The notes: generated by a model not told the origin, from the letters alone. A stretch of DNA of 64,000 bases from Methanosuratincola petrocarbonis (GCA_030522375.1 CP130488.1:124001-188000), one strand, 5' to 3'. Positions 15,616 through 24,675 are shown, numbered from the stretch's first letter. Program-made: numbers and translations.

Positions 15616-16131
15616 TTGGGTTATCTGAAGCTCCCGGAAAGCCTTAGGCAAGAGCTCGCTAAGGAGTATGGCATTCTGCTTGCCGGATCGCCCGTAGAAA
15701 ATGCTGCAAGGGCAATTGAGCTCTTTATGCGCAAGCGCCCTCCTAAAGTGATTGTCGTAGGCGACTTCACCTTAAAGACCCTGATTGACCATGGGTTCGT
15801 ACCCGACCTTGCGATCTATGACAGGAAGACCAAGCGCTCTGGCTTCTGGAATATTGACCTGCCCCCTTCCTGCACAGTGAAGAACCCTCCAGGGACAATA
15901 ACTGACGAGGCTTTTTCTGCAATCAAGGTCGCCCTGGAGTCCAAGGGGCGAAATTCGATTTACGTGGAAGGCGAGGAGGATCTCCTTTCCATCCCTGCGA
16001 TTCTACTCTCGCCGGTCGGATCGGTTGTGGTCTACGGCATGCCTGACCGTGGGATGGTGCTTGTGGAGGCAGACTCAGAGACAAAAAATAGGGTAAGGTC
16101 GATACTCGACCGATTCGAGAGGGTCGAGTGA
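15616..16131 (+). CDS. GTP-dependent dephospho-CoA kinase (DUF359 family)
   Basis: 171 aa member of the archaeal DUF359 family, shown in Thermococcus to phosphorylate dephospho-CoA with GTP in the last step of CoA synthesis. Family blocks are VIVVGDFTLKTL, DLAIYDRKTKRS, NPPGTITDEAF and VEGEEDLLSIPAILLSP. It starts at a TTG four nt after spt4. In many archaea the same gene sits next to spt4 and S24e, and S24e is indeed the next plus-strand gene here. Function is by family membership. Confidence 0.85.
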   Translation: MGYLKLPESLRQELAKEYGILLAGSPVENAARAIELFMRKRPPKVIVVGDFTLKTLIDHGFVPDLAIYDRKTKRSGFWNIDLPPSCTVKNPPGTITDEAFSAIKVALESKGRNSIYVEGEEDLLSIPAILLSPVGSVVVYGMPDRGMVLVEADSETKNRVRSILDRFERVE

Positions 16132-16145
16132 TCGGGAGACCGGTC

Positions 16146-17423
16146 TTAAACCCATCCCCTCAGCTTCATCGCTTTCACGACTCTGTCGACCGCGCAGACG
16201 TAGGCGCCCATCCTCATGTCTATCTTGTGCTCGCTGGCCTTCTCATAGACGTTGTTGAATGCCTTAACCATCAGGGCGTCCAGCTTTGTCCTGACCTCTT
16301 CTAGCGTCCAGTAATAGTTCTGGAGGTTCTGCACCCATTCGAAGTAGGATGTGCTGACCCCTCCTGCATTAGCCAGGATGTCTGGGATCACCATTATGCC
16401 CTTCTGGAAAAGGATCTCGTCTGCTTCGGGTGCGATCGGGCCGTTTGCGCCCTCGGCGACCAGCTTTGCGTTTATCTTGTCCGCATTCGAGGCATTGATC
16501 TGGTTCTCCAGCGCAGCCGGGATGAGTATGTCGCACGCGGTCTCGAGCAGCTCCTCGTTGGTGATGCTCTTTGCGCCTGGGAAGTTGACCACGCTGCCGG
16601 TCTTGGCCTTGAAGTCGGCGACTGCCTTGACGTTCAACCCGTCCTTGTTGTATATCCCTCCCTTAGAGTCGCTGACCGCTACAATCTTGGTGCCGCTCGA
16701 GCTCAGGAATAGTGCAGAGTAAAGCCCAACGTTGCCGAAGCCCTGAACTGCGGCTGTCGCGTTCTTCAGGCTTATGCCCTTCTTCTTGGCAGCCTCGCAG
16801 ACGGTGACCCAGAGGCCCCTCCCAGTCGCCTCGGTCCTCCCCTCAGAACCTCCTATGTCCAAAGGTTTGCCGGTGACGACCCCAGGGACATTGTAGCCGC
16901 TGTACTTGCTGTACTCGTCCATGAACCATGCCATCTCCCTGCCTGATGTGTTGACGTCAGGAGCAGGTATGTCTTCCTTGTCCCCGACGATTCTGCTGAT
17001 GGCGGCGAAGTACCCCCTCGAAAGCCTCTCGATCTCGCCCAAGCTCATCTCCTTGGGGTTGCAGACTATCCCTCCCTTGCCGCCCCCGAGTGGTATGCCC
17101 GCAACGCTGCACTTCCAGGTCATCCACATCGAGAGCGCCATCACTTCCTCGATGGTCACGTCCGGGTGGTACCTGATCCCTCCCTTGTAGGGGCCGAGTG
17201 CGTTATTGTGCTGGGACCTGTACCCTCTGAAGACTTTGATCTTGCCATTGTCCATCCTCACGGGTATGTAAACCGACAGCACTCTGTTGGGGTACCTGAG
17301 GACCTCCAAGGCATTGGGGTCAAGATCCATTATCTTGGCGCACTTTTCTAGCTGTTCGACTGCCATGTCATACGGCGTTTTCTTTGACATCCCTAAAGCC
17401 TCCTGATTTTTTCTATTATGCAT
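16146..17423 (-). CDS. gdhA: glutamate dehydrogenase
   Basis: Interconverts glutamate and 2-oxoglutarate plus ammonia. 425 aa, the hexameric type. VYIPVRMDNGKIKVFRGYRSQH, GPYKGGIRYHPDV, GGGKGGIVCNP with the catalytic Lys, APDVNTSGREMAWFMDEY, and a Rossmann motif AAVQGFGNVG are present. The coenzyme cannot be fixed by eye. The first Met is at 17423; MSKKTPYDMAVEQL at 17390 is an alternative start. It is the only minus-strand gene in the first 27 kb and inserts between the CoA kinase and S24e, which are usually close together. Confidence 0.95.
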   Translation of the reverse strand: MHNRKNQEALGMSKKTPYDMAVEQLEKCAKIMDLDPNALEVLRYPNRVLSVYIPVRMDNGKIKVFRGYRSQHNNALGPYKGGIRYHPDVTIEEVMALSMWMTWKCSVAGIPLGGGKGGIVCNPKEMSLGEIERLSRGYFAAISRIVGDKEDIPAPDVNTSGREMAWFMDEYSKYSGYNVPGVVTGKPLDIGGSEGRTEATGRGLWVTVCEAAKKKGISLKNATAAVQGFGNVGLYSALFLSSSGTKIVAVSDSKGGIYNKDGLNVKAVADFKAKTGSVVNFPGAKSITNEELLETACDILIPAALENQINASNADKINAKLVAEGANGPIAPEADEILFQKGIMVIPDILANAGGVSTSYFEWVQNLQNYYWTLEEVRTKLDALMVKAFNNVYEKASEHKIDMRMGAYVCAVDRVVKAMKLRGWV

Positions 17424-17615
17424 GATAGAGCTTCCTTATTAATTCTTCTTTTGTTTAATTTTCCTTTAGCAAACCCCTAGAATATTGTAAGTTTATTTAA
17501 TGTGAGGGCTATCGAGCCTCAAAGTTTATAGAACTGCGACCCCCTCTTTCAACAATAAAAATAGGAAAGCTAAAAAAGGAGCTCTGTTTTTTTAACTCGG
17601 AATGGTTGTGGTAAG

Positions 17616-17954
17616 ATGTCCTCTCAGGATATTGCGTACCAAATATCGATCGTCGAAGAGCGGGTCAACAGGCTCATGGAACGACGCGAGCTCAGGCTAG
17701 AGGTGGCCTCTCAGGCCTCGCCAAGGAGGGATCTGCTCAGGAAGGCACTAGCATCAGCGCTCAAGGTCCCGGTCGAGAATGTCTACATAAGGAACGTGCT
17801 CTCCTCATATGGATCACAGGTCTGCACTTGCACTGCCCACGTCTACGATGATGCTGCCAGGGGAAAAGCCATCGAACCGAAGCACATACAGATGAGGAAC
17901 CTGTCCAGAGAGGAGAGGAAGCAGGCCTCGGCTCCCGCGGGCGCTTCATCATAA
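17616..17954 (+). CDS. rps24e: 30S ribosomal protein S24e
   Basis: Small-subunit protein, 112 aa. ISIVEERVNRLMERRELRLEV, SPRRDLLRKALASALKVPVENVYIRNV and the C-terminal HIQMRNLSREERKQ match archaeal S24e. It ends in a short Ala/Ser-rich tail. The 190-nt gap before it separates it from the divergent gdhA and carries several A/T-rich TATA-like runs, the nearest suitable being around 17553-17563. Confidence 0.9.
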   Translation: MSSQDIAYQISIVEERVNRLMERRELRLEVASQASPRRDLLRKALASALKVPVENVYIRNVLSSYGSQVCTCTAHVYDDAARGKAIEPKHIQMRNLSREERKQASAPAGASS

Positions 17955-17967
17955 AGGGGTGACTGAT

Positions 17968-18132
17968 TTGGTAAAAGCTCACGAGCTCTATGAAGTCGAT
18001 TATACTGCTGGTACTGTTAAGCCCAAGAACAAGAGATGCTCCAGATGCGGCAGGATGATGGCAAAGCACATGAAGCCATCCCAGCGGTGGGCATGCGGCT
18101 TCTGTGGCTTTACTGAATTCATCAGGTCCTAA
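17968..18132 (+). CDS. rps27ae: 30S ribosomal protein S27ae
   Basis: 54-aa zinc-ribbon small-subunit protein. The N-terminus is VKAHELYEVDYTAG. The zinc site is CSRCGRMMAKH followed by WACGFCGFTEF (C-x2-C...C-x2-C). TTG start with GGTGAC at 17958-17963. It lies 13 nt after S24e and 14 nt before Kae1; S24e-S27ae-Kae1 is a widespread archaeal order. Confidence 0.93.
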   Translation: MVKAHELYEVDYTAGTVKPKNKRCSRCGRMMAKHMKPSQRWACGFCGFTEFIRS

Positions 18133-18146
18133 AGGCAGCTGGCACT

Positions 18147-19139
18147 ATGAACTCGGTGCAGTACATACTGGGCATCGAGTCCACTGCACACACTTTCGGC
18201 TGCGGCATCGCCTCCTCTGAAGGGCGGATATTGTCGAATGTCAAGAGCGAGTACGTCCCAGCCTCGGGCGGGATTCACCCAAGGGAGGCAAGCCAGCACC
18301 ACGCGTCGAAAGCGGCAGCTACGATCTCGGGCGCATTGAAGGAGGCTGGACTGCGGCTTAACGACATCACTGCAGTCGCCTTCTCGGCAGGTCCTGGACT
18401 TGGGCCCTGCCTCAGGACCGGGGCGACCGTGGCCAGGGCGCTCTCTCTGGTCAGGAAGTGCCCGCTGGTCCCTGTCAACCACTGCATAGCTCACATCGAA
18501 ATCGGCAGGCTCGCTACTGGTGAGGACGACCCGCTCGTCGTTTATGTTTCAGGGGGGAACACAATAATCTCGGCTTACGCAGGGGGCAGGTACCGTGTAT
18601 TTGGCGAGACCTTGGACATCGCTTTGGGCAACTGCCTGGATACCTTCGCGCGCCACATCGGCCTCTCCCACCCGGGCGTCCCGAAGCTCGAGCAGCTCGC
18701 CGACGAGGGGCAGAAGTTCATACCGCTGCCGTACGTGGTCAAAGGGCAGGACGTTTCCTACTCGGGGCTGCTGACAATGGCATCGAGACTAGCAGGCGAG
18801 TGCGATAGGAGGGACCTCAGCCTGAGCCTGTTGGAAGTGGCGTACGGGATGGTGGCTGAGGTCGCAGAAAGGGCAATTGCTCACACCGAGAAGGGCGCGC
18901 TCCTCCTCACCGGCGGCGTAGCGAGGAGCAAGAGGCTACAGCGCGCCCTCTCTTTCGTCTGCGGCGACCACTCGGCAAGATTCCACGTGGTCCCTCCAGA
19001 TCTCGCGGGCGACAACGGAGGTATGATCGCTTGGACCGGGTATCTCGCCCTAAAGGAGGGGCTGACGGTGCCGGTGGAGTCCAGTTACGTGAACCCGAAC
19101 TGGCGGCTGGACGAGGTGGAGGTTCCTTGGCGGAGATGA
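18147..19139 (+). CDS. kae1: KEOPS subunit Kae1 (tRNA N6-threonylcarbamoyladenosine synthase)
   Basis: Catalytic subunit of KEOPS, which makes t6A at position 37 of ANN-decoding tRNAs. 330 aa. LGIESTAHTFGCGI, the metal-binding region HPREASQHHASKAA, FSAGPGLGPCLRTG, VSGGNTIISAY and GDNGGMIAWTGYLAL are the ASKHA-fold motifs. ATG start. It overlaps Bud32 by four nt. Some archaea fuse Kae1 and Bud32; here they are separate overlapping genes. Confidence 0.95.
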   Translation: MNSVQYILGIESTAHTFGCGIASSEGRILSNVKSEYVPASGGIHPREASQHHASKAAATISGALKEAGLRLNDITAVAFSAGPGLGPCLRTGATVARALSLVRKCPLVPVNHCIAHIEIGRLATGEDDPLVVYVSGGNTIISAYAGGRYRVFGETLDIALGNCLDTFARHIGLSHPGVPKLEQLADEGQKFIPLPYVVKGQDVSYSGLLTMASRLAGECDRRDLSLSLLEVAYGMVAEVAERAIAHTEKGALLLTGGVARSKRLQRALSFVCGDHSARFHVVPPDLAGDNGGMIAWTGYLALKEGLTVPVESSYVNPNWRLDEVEVPWRR

Positions 19140-19780
19140 GGCTGATCAAGAAGGGCGCGGAGGCCGAGCTCTACCTCACTGATTGGATGGGCTTGAAAGC
19201 CATCCTGAAGAGGAGGATAAAGAAAGGCTACAGGAACCCGGACTTGGACTCCTACGTGAGGGGCTCGAGGACTTCAAACGAGGCAAAGCTCCTTTCCGAA
19301 GCCCGCCGCCTGGGCGTGCCAACCCCAGTAGTTTACTCGGTTGACAAGAGGGGCTGCGAGATACTGATGAGCTATATTGATGCGCCCCCATTGAAGCGGT
19401 TTGTGGACGGCATGAGCCCTGAGGCGCTCGCTCTGACCTTCTCAAGGGTGGGCGAGATGGTGGGGCACCTCCACAAAGGCGGCATCGTCCACGGCGACCT
19501 GACAACCTCAAACATAATCCCTTACTCAGGCATTCTCTACCTGATCGACTTCGGGCTCGGCGAGCACACTTCAGATGTCGAGTCGAAGGGGGTCGACATC
19601 CACCTCATGAGGCGGGCATTGGAGAGCTCACACCATGAGGTGTCCTCGGCGGCATACCTCTCGTTCATAGATGGCTACAGGCGCGTCATGGGCGACCTCT
19701 CAGAACCTGTTCTCAAGAGAGTCGATGCGATCCGGAGGCGCGGCAGGTATGTCGACGTAAGCCACAGGAAGGGGGCGTAG
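19136..19780 (+). CDS. bud32: KEOPS subunit Bud32 (small atypical kinase/ATPase)
   Basis: P53RK-type mini-kinase that activates Kae1 within KEOPS. 214 aa from the ATG overlapping the Kae1 stop (ATGA); a TTG at 19127 is also possible. IKKGAEAELY is the nucleotide-binding start, HGDLTTSNII the catalytic loop, LIDFGLGEHT the metal-binding DFG. A basic C-terminal tail (RRRGRYVDVSHRK) is typical. Confidence 0.93.
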   Translation: MRLIKKGAEAELYLTDWMGLKAILKRRIKKGYRNPDLDSYVRGSRTSNEAKLLSEARRLGVPTPVVYSVDKRGCEILMSYIDAPPLKRFVDGMSPEALALTFSRVGEMVGHLHKGGIVHGDLTTSNIIPYSGILYLIDFGLGEHTSDVESKGVDIHLMRRALESSHHEVSSAAYLSFIDGYRRVMGDLSEPVLKRVDAIRRRGRYVDVSHRKGA

Positions 19781-19785
19781 GCGGT

Positions 19786-20361
19786 TTGGAGCTCTATTTC
19801 GCAACGGGAAACCCCCACAAGTTGGCAGAGGCGAATTCTATCCTCTCGGATCTCGGCGTCATCCTGAAGCCTGCGCCTTCTCCGAAGATAGAGATCCAGT
19901 CAGAGTCCCTTGAGGAGATAGCCCGCTATGCAGCTGAGGCTGCATACCGCTCGATTGGATCGCCCTTGGTGGTAGAGGACTCCGGTCTCTTCGTAGAATC
20001 GCTTAACGGATTCCCTGGACCGTATTCCTCGTACGTCTACAAGACAATAGGGTGCGGGGGTATCCTGCGCCTCTTGGAAGGGCGAGGCAACCGGGCAGCG
20101 CACTTCGAGTGCGTCGTCGTATATGCAAGCCGTGAGGCTCTGAGATCTTTTGTTGGCATTGCCAAGGGATACATCGCTGAGGCGCCGAGGGGCAGCGGCG
20201 GCTTCGGTTTCGACCCAATATTCATCTGCGAGGGGTGTGGTGGCAGGACTTTTTCGGAGCTGTGCCAATCTGAGAAGTCTGCCGTATCCCACCGTGGAAG
20301 GGCATTCAGGGCTCTTGGCGAATGGCTCAGCTCCCCGGGTCGAGAGAATACGCTTAAATAA
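19786..20361 (+). CDS. XTP/dITP diphosphatase (RdgB/HAM1)
   Basis: House-cleaning pyrophosphatase that removes non-canonical purine NTPs. 191 aa. YFATGNPHKLAEA is the N-terminal signature and VEDSGLFVESLNGFPGPYSSYV carries the catalytic Asp. GGFGFDPIF and SHRGRAFRALG finish the pocket. TTG start six nt after Bud32, so probably in the same operon as KEOPS, as in other archaea. Confidence 0.92.
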   Translation: MELYFATGNPHKLAEANSILSDLGVILKPAPSPKIEIQSESLEEIARYAAEAAYRSIGSPLVVEDSGLFVESLNGFPGPYSSYVYKTIGCGGILRLLEGRGNRAAHFECVVVYASREALRSFVGIAKGYIAEAPRGSGGFGFDPIFICEGCGGRTFSELCQSEKSAVSHRGRAFRALGEWLSSPGRENTLK

Positions 20362-20362
20362 A
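20354..20362 (+). promoter_or_regulatory. TATA box for S15 operon
   Basis: TTAAATAAA at the end of the XTPase gene, about 40 nt before the S15 TTG. Confidence 0.5.
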
Positions 20363-20397
20363 TGTTCTTTATTCTATGCATTGCTCAGGTGGGCATA

Positions 20398-20847
20398 TTG
20401 AGGAAGAGTAAGATTAAAGGCAGCTCCCACTCGATCAGACCGATCGAGAGCGGCGCTCCCAAGTGGGTCAAGTCCTCTCCAGAGGAGGTCGAGTCACTAG
20501 TCCTGGAGATGGCGAAGAAGGGGCTTTCGCCTTCACAGATAGGAGTGCAGCTAAGGGATCAGTATGGAATCCCGCTCGCTAGACAGATAACCAACAAGAA
20601 GATACTCGCGATCCTGAGGTCTAGGGGGGCCGCGCCGGAGATCCCAGAAGACCTCTTCAACCTCATTAAGCACTCTGCTGCCATAAGGCGCCATCTGGAG
20701 GAGCAGCCAAAGGACATGAGCTCGAAGAGGGGTCTGCAGCTGCTCGAGTCCAAGATAAGGCGGCTCACGAAGTACTATACTGCGACCGGGCGCCTTCCCA
20801 AGGACTGGAAGTACTCTCCTGAAAAGGCCTCAATACTGGTCCGTTAG
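20398..20847 (+). CDS. rps15: 30S ribosomal protein S15
   Basis: Small-subunit protein, 149 aa in the long archaeal/eukaryotic S13 form. The TTG at 20398 gives RKSKIKGSSHSIRPI, a basic start like the family's; an upstream ATG at 20362 would add a hydrophobic leader foreign to S15. KKGLSPSQIGVQLRDQYGIP and KSKRGLQLLESKIRRLTKYY-type helices are present. It starts the S15-RecJ-Pcc1-S3Ae run. Confidence 0.92.
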   Translation: MRKSKIKGSSHSIRPIESGAPKWVKSSPEEVESLVLEMAKKGLSPSQIGVQLRDQYGIPLARQITNKKILAILRSRGAAPEIPEDLFNLIKHSAAIRRHLEEQPKDMSSKRGLQLLESKIRRLTKYYTATGRLPKDWKYSPEKASILVR

Positions 20848-20867
20848 GCGCATGACCCGGGGGGAAA

Positions 20868-22334
20868 TTGCTGTCCCTCCATAAGAACCCAAAAGGGCTG
20901 GAGCAGAAGTCTCTCGAGATCGCAGGGGAGCTTTCATCGATCCCGCCCGGCGAGCCAGTCCTTGTGGTATGCCACCTTGACGCTGACGGGATAACCTCAG
21001 GAAGCATAATCGCCTCCGCACTTCTTAGGTCAGGGGCTGCTCCCCACATAAGGGTAGTTAAGCAGCTGGATGAGGCTGCGATCGCCGAGATCCTACCGAT
21101 CAAGGCTAAATACGTCATATTCACCGACATGGGCAGTGGGCAAAGGCAGCTCCTCGAGAGGTTCGGGTCCGCTGAGAGGCGCATCTTCATCATCGACCAC
21201 CACCAGCCCCCTCCCAAGGAAGGTGATGGCGCAGGGGCGGTCGGCAGCATATTGGAGCTAAACCCCCACTTCTTTGGGTTTGACGGGTCGAATGAGATAT
21301 CCGCATCGGGCACTGCATTCTTGGTTGCCAAGAAGATGTCTTCCGAGAACGCTTCGCTTGCACCCCTGGCGATCGTCGGCGCACTCGGGGATATGCAGGA
21401 TAAGGGGGGTCGCGGCTCTCTGGTTGGACTCAACACCTCAATCGCGGAGGATGCCCAGAGATCCGGGCTGATCGCCATTTCAAAGGGACTCAAGCTCTAT
21501 GGCTTCGAGTCAAGGCCTCTCGTCAAGTCTATGGAGTACACGCTCAACCCCTACCTGCCCGGGCTTAGCGGAGACGAGGGGGCTTGCTTCAAGTTCCTGA
21601 AGAGTGCTGGGGTCGAGCCCCGCAAGCAGGACGGCAGCTGGAGGTCCATCTCGGATCTCTCGAACGATGAGATCCGCCAGGTCACAAGCGCTCTGATAAA
21701 ATACCTTATCTCCCAAGGGCTCTCGAGCCAGGAGGCGGAAAGCGTCGTGGGCGTCCTGTACACGATAAAATCCGAGGCTGCAGACTCTCCCCTGAGGGAC
21801 GCCAGGGAGTATGCCTCGTCGGTCAATGCTTGCGGGCGCCTGGGGAAGTATGGCTTGGGTGTGGCTCTATGCCTTGGAGACCGGGCAGGTGCGCTCACGG
21901 AGCTCAGGGAGCTTATCTCGGAGTACAGGAAGAAGATCTCGGGCTACCTCAGGTGGATTGAAAACAACCCCTCGTCTCTGAGGGTGATGAACAGCATCCA
22001 GGTGATTCTTGCGGGGAGCAATATCGACGACCGGATGATCGGGACTATCATCTCGATCGCCTTTTCCATGAAACCTTTCACGCGGAGCAGGCCCATTTTT
22101 GGGCTCTCGAATGCAGAGGGGGTCGTCAAGGTGTCCGCAAGGGGGACCCCCGATCTGGTGCGGAGGGGGCTCAATCTCGGGTCCGCAATAAGGGAAGCCT
22201 CCGAGCAGGTGGGGGGCACAGGGGGAGGACACAACATCGCAGCCGGTGGGCAGATCCCTGTCGGCAAGGAGGAGGCGTTTATATCGATAGTAGACGGGAT
22301 AGTCGCAAAGATGATTGGGGGCGTCAAGCTCTGA
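20868..22334 (+). CDS. archaeal RecJ-like DHH phosphoesterase (GAN-type)
   Basis: 488 aa. CHLDADGITSGSI, FTDMGSG, IIDHHQPPP and GALGDMQDKGG form the DHH catalytic core. GGTGGGHNIAAGGQIP near the C-terminus is the DHHA1 substrate-binding motif. In Thermococcales the homologue (GAN) binds GINS in the replisome, while related proteins act on RNA. The S15-RecJ-Pcc1-S3Ae order is conserved in archaea. TTG start at 20868, 20 nt after S15. Which substrate it uses cannot be read here. Confidence 0.85.
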   Translation: MLSLHKNPKGLEQKSLEIAGELSSIPPGEPVLVVCHLDADGITSGSIIASALLRSGAAPHIRVVKQLDEAAIAEILPIKAKYVIFTDMGSGQRQLLERFGSAERRIFIIDHHQPPPKEGDGAGAVGSILELNPHFFGFDGSNEISASGTAFLVAKKMSSENASLAPLAIVGALGDMQDKGGRGSLVGLNTSIAEDAQRSGLIAISKGLKLYGFESRPLVKSMEYTLNPYLPGLSGDEGACFKFLKSAGVEPRKQDGSWRSISDLSNDEIRQVTSALIKYLISQGLSSQEAESVVGVLYTIKSEAADSPLRDAREYASSVNACGRLGKYGLGVALCLGDRAGALTELRELISEYRKKISGYLRWIENNPSSLRVMNSIQVILAGSNIDDRMIGTIISIAFSMKPFTRSRPIFGLSNAEGVVKVSARGTPDLVRRGLNLGSAIREASEQVGGTGGGHNIAAGGQIPVGKEEAFISIVDGIVAKMIGGVKL

Positions 22335-22597
22335 GGTCAGAGATACTGATCGAACGGGACTACGGGAGCCATGAAACTGCTGAGACCGTCATGCGCGCGG
22401 TCTCCCCAGACAACAAGGGGGCTCCTGCCGGGACAGAGATAGATGTCTCGGCTTCAGGCGGGAAACTGACAGTCAGGATCGCCTCGTCCAGCGACCTGCA
22501 GTCCTTCCTGCGGACGGTCGACGACCTGCTCTTCTGCATCCAAACCGCAGAGCGCGCGATAGCCTCGCTGGGGAAAAAATCCGGTCCAAATCCCTGA
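22331..22597 (+). CDS. pcc1: KEOPS subunit Pcc1 family protein, probable CTG start
   Basis: Pcc1 is the dimerising subunit that binds Kae1 in KEOPS. The domain runs RSEILIERDYGSHETAETV, then MRAVSPDNKGAPAG, then LQSFLRTVDDLLFCIQTAE, the full KH-like fold of about 85 aa. The first ATG (22391) would remove the first strand and helix. No ATG, GTG or TTG lies in frame between the upstream region and 22391. A CTG at 22331 gives the right N-terminus and overlaps the RecJ stop as CTGA, mirroring the ATGA overlaps elsewhere. A second Pcc1 paralogue is at 38871. Confidence 0.75.
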   Translation: MRSEILIERDYGSHETAETVMRAVSPDNKGAPAGTEIDVSASGGKLTVRIASSSDLQSFLRTVDDLLFCIQTAERAIASLGKKSGPNP

Positions 22598-22614
22598 AAA
22601 CAAGTTTATATTGA

Positions 22615-22623
22615 TCTTCTTCT
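22615..22623 (+). promoter_or_regulatory. TATA box for S3Ae
   Basis: TTTATATTG about 30 nt before the S3Ae ATG, in the short gap after Pcc1. Confidence 0.55.
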
Positions 22624-22650
22624 TTTCTCACCTGATACTGCGGTGAGATC

Positions 22651-23283
22651 ATGTCCGAAACGAAAGCACCGGTTAAATTGAAGGATAAGTGGCGGCAGAA
22701 GAAGTGGTATAATGTATTCGCACCTGCCGCTTTCGGCAATGTCGAGATCGGAAAAACTCTAGCTGATGATCCGCAGAAGCTGGTCGGCCGCGTATTGGAG
22801 ACGACCCTCTACAACATAACCGAGGACTTCTCGCTTCTGCACGTCAAGCTGCACTTCAGGATCACGAAGGTCGAGGGCGATAAGGCATACACGATGTTCA
22901 TAGGCCATGACCTTGCGAGGGACTACCTGAGGAGCCTCGTGAGGAGGGGCGGATCCAGGATAGACGGGATATTCAATATGGTCACGAAGGACGGCTACAA
23001 GGTCCGTGTTGGCATCATCGCTCTCTCAGCCGTGAGGACGAAGAGCTCGCAGAAGCGTATGATACGCCACCTGATGGAGGACACCGTCAACAAGAAGAGC
23101 GCGCAGCTGCTCTACGACGAGCTGGCGCAGCAGCTAGTGCTCGGCAAGATCGCCTCAGAGATATACAATGCTGCAAAGTCAGTCTACCCCCTGAGGAAGA
23201 TCGAGGTTAGGAAGAGCGAGCTCGTTGAGGCAGGGTCCCCTGTCCAGCCCGCTCCGCAGCCTGAGGCACAGCCGCCCCAGTAA
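22651..23283 (+). CDS. rps3ae: 30S ribosomal protein S3Ae
   Basis: Small-subunit protein, 210 aa. KLKDKWRQKKWYNVFAP is the archaeal/eukaryotic start; FIGHDLARDYLRSLVRRGGSR and VYPLRKIEVRKSEL are conserved. The last ~18 residues are a Pro/Gln/Ala-rich tail beyond the fold. ATG start after a GGTGAG element. Ends the S15-Pcc1-S3Ae run. Confidence 0.95.
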   Translation: MSETKAPVKLKDKWRQKKWYNVFAPAAFGNVEIGKTLADDPQKLVGRVLETTLYNITEDFSLLHVKLHFRITKVEGDKAYTMFIGHDLARDYLRSLVRRGGSRIDGIFNMVTKDGYKVRVGIIALSAVRTKSSQKRMIRHLMEDTVNKKSAQLLYDELAQQLVLGKIASEIYNAAKSVYPLRKIEVRKSELVEAGSPVQPAPQPEAQPPQ

Positions 23284-23319
23284 AAACCTATTTTATTACC
23301 TGCCCCCCATTCTCTTTTG

Positions 23320-24675
23320 ATGTCAAAAATGGAGCATCTGGTCAGCAGCTCTGGATTGAGAGGAATCGCGATGGAAGAGGTAACGCCAGACCTCTTCCTC
23401 AAGTGCGGGCTGGCAGCCTCCTCCATGAAGCCAGGCACGTACGCGGTCGGATACGACGTTAGGTCGACCTCGCCCCTCCTTGCCGATGCGTTTCGATGCG
23501 GGCTGAATGCAGGGGGGTCGCAAACAGTCTCATACGGGCTAATGCCGACGCCGGCGCTTGCTTTCTTGTCCAGAGGGCTTGCAGGCGGCGTGATGATCAC
23601 CGCGAGCCACAACCCCCCGCAGTACAACGGGGCGAAGCTATTCGATGGGAGGGGAGCCTCTTGGAAGCCTTCGGACTACCTCGCACTGGTCGATTCCATG
23701 AAGGGCAACGTCCAGTGCAGGGGGTGGGATTCGGTGGGATCCTCGAGGCATGGCGCCGGCATCTACAGGTATCTGGAATGGCTTGCATCCAGGCGGGCAT
23801 TCAGAAAGGGTTGGCGCGTTGGGCTGGACCCAGGGAACGGGTCGACATGCCTGACTGCACCGTTGGCGTTCGAGTCTGCAGGGTGCAGCCTGGAGGCGAT
23901 CAACTCGCACCCGGATCCGCTCTTCAAGGGGAGGGGGTCCGAGCCGAAAGAATCCTCGCTCTCGCAACTCTCACAGCTAGTAAAGTCCAAAGGGCTTGAT
24001 GTGGGGTTCGCATACGATGGCGACGGAGACCGGTTCACGGTGGTGGACGAGTGTGGCCGGTGCCTGAAGCAGGATGTGGCGCTTGCATTCGTCGCCTCGG
24101 AGATGGTAAAAGGCGGAAGGAAGGACATCGTCGTCAATGTCGATACCTCGTCAGTGGTCGATTTCATGGTTGAGGGCGCAGGGGGGAGGGTCCACCGTGC
24201 TCCTGTTGGGGATGTCTACGTTCTGGAGGAGCTCCTCGATCTAGGGGGCCCTTTCGGCGGGGAGACTTGCGGGGCATGGATATTCCCTGAGGAGTCTCTC
24301 TGCCCCGATGGCGTCCTCTCCTCGATAATCTTCCTTTCGCTGCTGGAGGAGTCGGGGCTCCGCCCCTCTGAAGTTTGCGCAGGGGTCCCGATCTTCTACA
24401 CCGAGAGGCGGTCTGTACCATGCCGGAGCAGCATTAAGGAGGCGCTGATGCGGACCGTCTCATCCAAGGCGCTCGGGTGGTTCGGCGGGGTGAATGTGGA
24501 GGACCTTGATGGCGTGAGGGTCAGCTTGGCTGACCGCTCTTGGGTTCTGATCCGCCCCTCGGGGACCGAGCCCCTCATCAGGATAACCTCGGAGTCCCAG
24601 GAAAGTTCTGTTGCAAAAGAGCTTGCTGATCGTGCTGTGGCGCTCATAAATGCTGCAATGGGTGATCTTAAATGA
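23320..24675 (+). CDS. glmM: phosphoglucosamine/phosphohexose mutase
   Basis: Alpha-D-phosphohexomutase, about 451 aa. The active-site serine loop is MITASHNPPQYNG, the metal loop is AYDGDGDRFT, the sugar-binding loop is GETCG, and the phosphate-binding loop is IRPSGTEPLIRI. The glmU-like gene overlaps its stop, so the pair most likely makes UDP-N-acetylglucosamine-type precursors. A mannose or glucose role cannot be ruled out by sequence alone. ATG 23320 is chosen; an AT-rich TATA-like run lies at 23287-23297. Confidence 0.88.
   Translation: MSKMEHLVSSSGLRGIAMEEVTPDLFLKCGLAASSMKPGTYAVGYDVRSTSPLLADAFRCGLNAGGSQTVSYGLMPTPALAFLSRGLAGGVMITASHNPPQYNGAKLFDGRGASWKPSDYLALVDSMKGNVQCRGWDSVGSSRHGAGIYRYLEWLASRRAFRKGWRVGLDPGNGSTCLTAPLAFESAGCSLEAINSHPDPLFKGRGSEPKESSLSQLSQLVKSKGLDVGFAYDGDGDRFTVVDECGRCLKQDVALAFVASEMVKGGRKDIVVNVDTSSVVDFMVEGAGGRVHRAPVGDVYVLEELLDLGGPFGGETCGAWIFPEESLCPDGVLSSIIFLSLLEESGLRPSEVCAGVPIFYTERRSVPCRSSIKEALMRTVSSKALGWFGGVNVEDLDGVRVSLADRSWVLIRPSGTEPLIRITSESQESSVAKELADRAVALINAAMGDLK

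Noticed and set aside
20765..21493. 242-codon minus-strand ORF opposite the RecJ-like gene
   Set aside because: Shadow of the DHH gene with Ser/Pro-rich composition and no recognisable domain.
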